DNA of 21,107 bases, taken from contig DALYDA010000014.1 in NCBI GenBank assembly GCA_031973435.1, positions 1-21,107 on the forward strand. The letters run 5' to 3'. A program made the translations under genes and the position numbers. Every line of letters begins with the position of its first letter. The stretch's first letter is position 1. The notes beneath the pieces were generated by a model. That model was not told the origin of the DNA. It saw only the letters and a program-made list of their open reading frames with translations, and made no database searches. Below, in pieces: positions 20,414 to 21,107 of this stretch. Source of the DNA: HK-STAS-PATE-34 sp031973435. GTDB taxonomy: Bacteria; Patescibacteriota; Minisyncoccia; Phycocordibacterales; UBA9973.

Positions 20414-20878
20414 ATGAGCACTCTTTTTATTACAATAGTATTTGGTGCATCGATAATCGCACTTTGTATCCTACTCACACTCAGGATCAGAGATTTGCGT
20501 TCTGGGAAGTTGGTAGAGTCAGATACCCCACACTACGACTCTTCCCTTTTCGTATCAGTACTATTGTTTATAAAAAGAGAATCTGTTGTGTATCTAAAGA
20601 GAGGCTTCCAAAACGTGCTCATATTTTTGGTGAAGTTGTGGATACTTGTTCTACACAAGGCAAAGGCTCTTGTACGAAAGTATCTCCCTATGATAAAAAG
20701 TCGTAAGCATATCTGGGAAAGCACAGGAACTATCATGTTCCACAACTTCAACGAATATAGAGCAAAGATACGAAGATACAAGAGAAAGGTTGAGAAAGAG
20801 CATGCAATGAAAGAGATAGAGGAACTAGAGAAAAAGGCATCTGTAGAGGAAGTTGACGAAAACAAAGATTTGGTATAA
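20414..20878 (+). CDS. Small membrane protein after tsf, unrecognised
   Basis: A 154-residue protein with an N-terminal membrane segment (about 4-23, LFITIVFGASIIALCILLTL), a second hydrophobic stretch (about 68-81, VLIFLVKLWILVLH), and a strongly charged helical C-terminal half likely to form a coiled coil (RAKIRRYKRKVEKEHAMKE, then EELEKKASVEEVDE). I do not recognise the family. Its ATG lies one base after the tsf TAA, so it is translated with tsf. Confidence 0.75.
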   Translation: MSTLFITIVFGASIIALCILLTLRIRDLRSGKLVESDTPHYDSSLFVSVLLFIKRESVVYLKRGFQNVLIFLVKLWILVLHKAKALVRKYLPMIKSRKHIWESTGTIMFHNFNEYRAKIRRYKRKVEKEHAMKEIEELEKKASVEEVDENKDLV

Positions 20879-20885
20879 CCTGTAG

Positions 20886-20904
20886 TTACATTTGGCAGAT
20901 GTAA
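20886..20904 (+). terminator. Weak hairpin after the rpsB operon
   Basis: TTACAT (20886-20891) pairs with ATGTAA (20899-20904) around a 7-base loop. There is no proper T tract after it, so a terminator role is only possible. Transcription may continue into the tRNA-Thr region. Confidence 0.3.
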
Positions 20905-20914
20905 TTGTAAATAA

Positions 20915-20982
20915 ATATTGCCGCTTTAGCCCGCCCGAACGACTGATATCGTTCAGTCGGGCGGGCTCAGTTTGGTAGAGCA
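20915..20982 (+). pseudogene. Broken 5' fragment of tRNA-Thr, split by a palindrome
   Basis: GCCGCTTTAGC (20920-20930), preceded by ATATT, is identical to the start and upstream flank of the intact tRNA-Thr at 21028. After a 36-base insert the copy goes on as TCAGTTTGGTAGAGCA (20967-20982), with one extra T relative to the intact gene. It ends at the close of the D arm, where similarity stops. The anticodon, T arm and 3' acceptor strand are missing, so it cannot be a working tRNA. Confidence 0.8.
20929..20966. repeat. GC-rich 38-bp palindromic element
   Basis: Outer arms GCCCGCCCGA (20929-20938) and TCGGGCGGGC (20957-20966) are perfect reverse complements. The 18-base centre can form either AACGA/TCGTT or ACTGA/TCAGT inner pairs, not both. 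Its GC content is far above the surroundings. It is flanked by GC on both sides, which could be a 2-bp target duplication. It resembles small mobile palindromes such as REP-like elements; no transposase is nearby. Confidence 0.8.
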
Positions 20983-21027
20983 CAGACAAAAAAGAGATTG
21001 AGAAGTTAAGTTATTGAAAATCATATT

Positions 21028-21103
21028 GCCGCTTTAGCTCAGTTGGTAGAGCAACGCTTTTGTAAAGCGAAGGTCCTCGGTTCAAGTCCGAGAAGCGGCT
21101 CCA
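21028..21103 (+). tRNA. tRNA-Thr(TGT)
   Basis: A complete cloverleaf. The acceptor GCCGCTT pairs with AAGCGGC, and the D arm is GCTC/GAGC. The anticodon loop TTTGTAA gives TGT for threonine, and the T arm CTCGG/CCGAG encloses TTCAAGT. The discriminator is T at 21100, and CCA is encoded at 21101-21103. It lies 45 bases after the broken 5' copy. Confidence 0.97.
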
Positions 21104-21107
21104 AAAA

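Noticed and set aside
20920..21103. A tRNA with an intron, or a split tRNA
   Set aside because: The broken copy lacks everything after the D arm and the complete tRNA-Thr follows separately, so the insert is not an intron of a working tRNA.

Overview
The window is low-GC bacterial DNA that looks like a Candidate Phyla Radiation genome (Patescibacteria, probably Parcubacteria-like). This rests on sequence style, not on a search. The signs are compact, shortened housekeeping proteins (a UvrC ending before its helix-hairpin-helix region, a ProRS without the editing insertion), few Shine-Dalgarno sites, many leaderless or very short leaders, and many small ORFans. A run of 10 N at 18464-18473 shows it is a draft scaffold.

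Layout. (1) 1-1634 is the right end of an integrated element: the 3' end of an unknown gene, then a large serine recombinase whose last codons lie inside a tRNA-Ala(TGC) gene (1608-1680, minus), a classic tRNA-3'-end attachment site. (2) 1708-13951 holds minus-strand ddl, uvrC, uvrA (frameshifted), a one-domain O6-alkylguanine-DNA alkyltransferase (ogt-like) and uvrB. Between these repair genes lie plus-strand islands of small, mostly unrecognised genes (4050-5258, 8032-9762, 10113-11827). Most have their own promoter, typically TTGACA, 17 bp, TAnnnT, and a hairpin terminator; a DoxX-like membrane protein is the only one with a recognisable family. (3) 13956-18827 is a tight minus-strand group: proS, mreB, mreC and tgt, with gaps of 3 nt or overlaps, then a small membrane methyltransferase directly upstream of uvrB. 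(4) From 18914 the plus strand carries rpsB, tsf and a small membrane protein, then a broken tRNA-Thr 5' fragment split by a GC-rich palindrome, then an intact tRNA-Thr(TGT).

The most unusual signal is at 8549-9852. Four hairpin terminators separating successive small genes are copies of one roughly 40-bp sequence. On the minus strand each copy reads, in frame, as the last codons of the neighbouring ogt-like gene plus a stop (KKLLHKEGAI-stop and variants). The rightmost copy is the real end of that gene. This looks like a row of gene cassettes, each flanked by a duplicated ogt 3' end. Whether the cause is site-specific cassette insertion, tandem duplication or convergent terminator sequence cannot be settled from one window.
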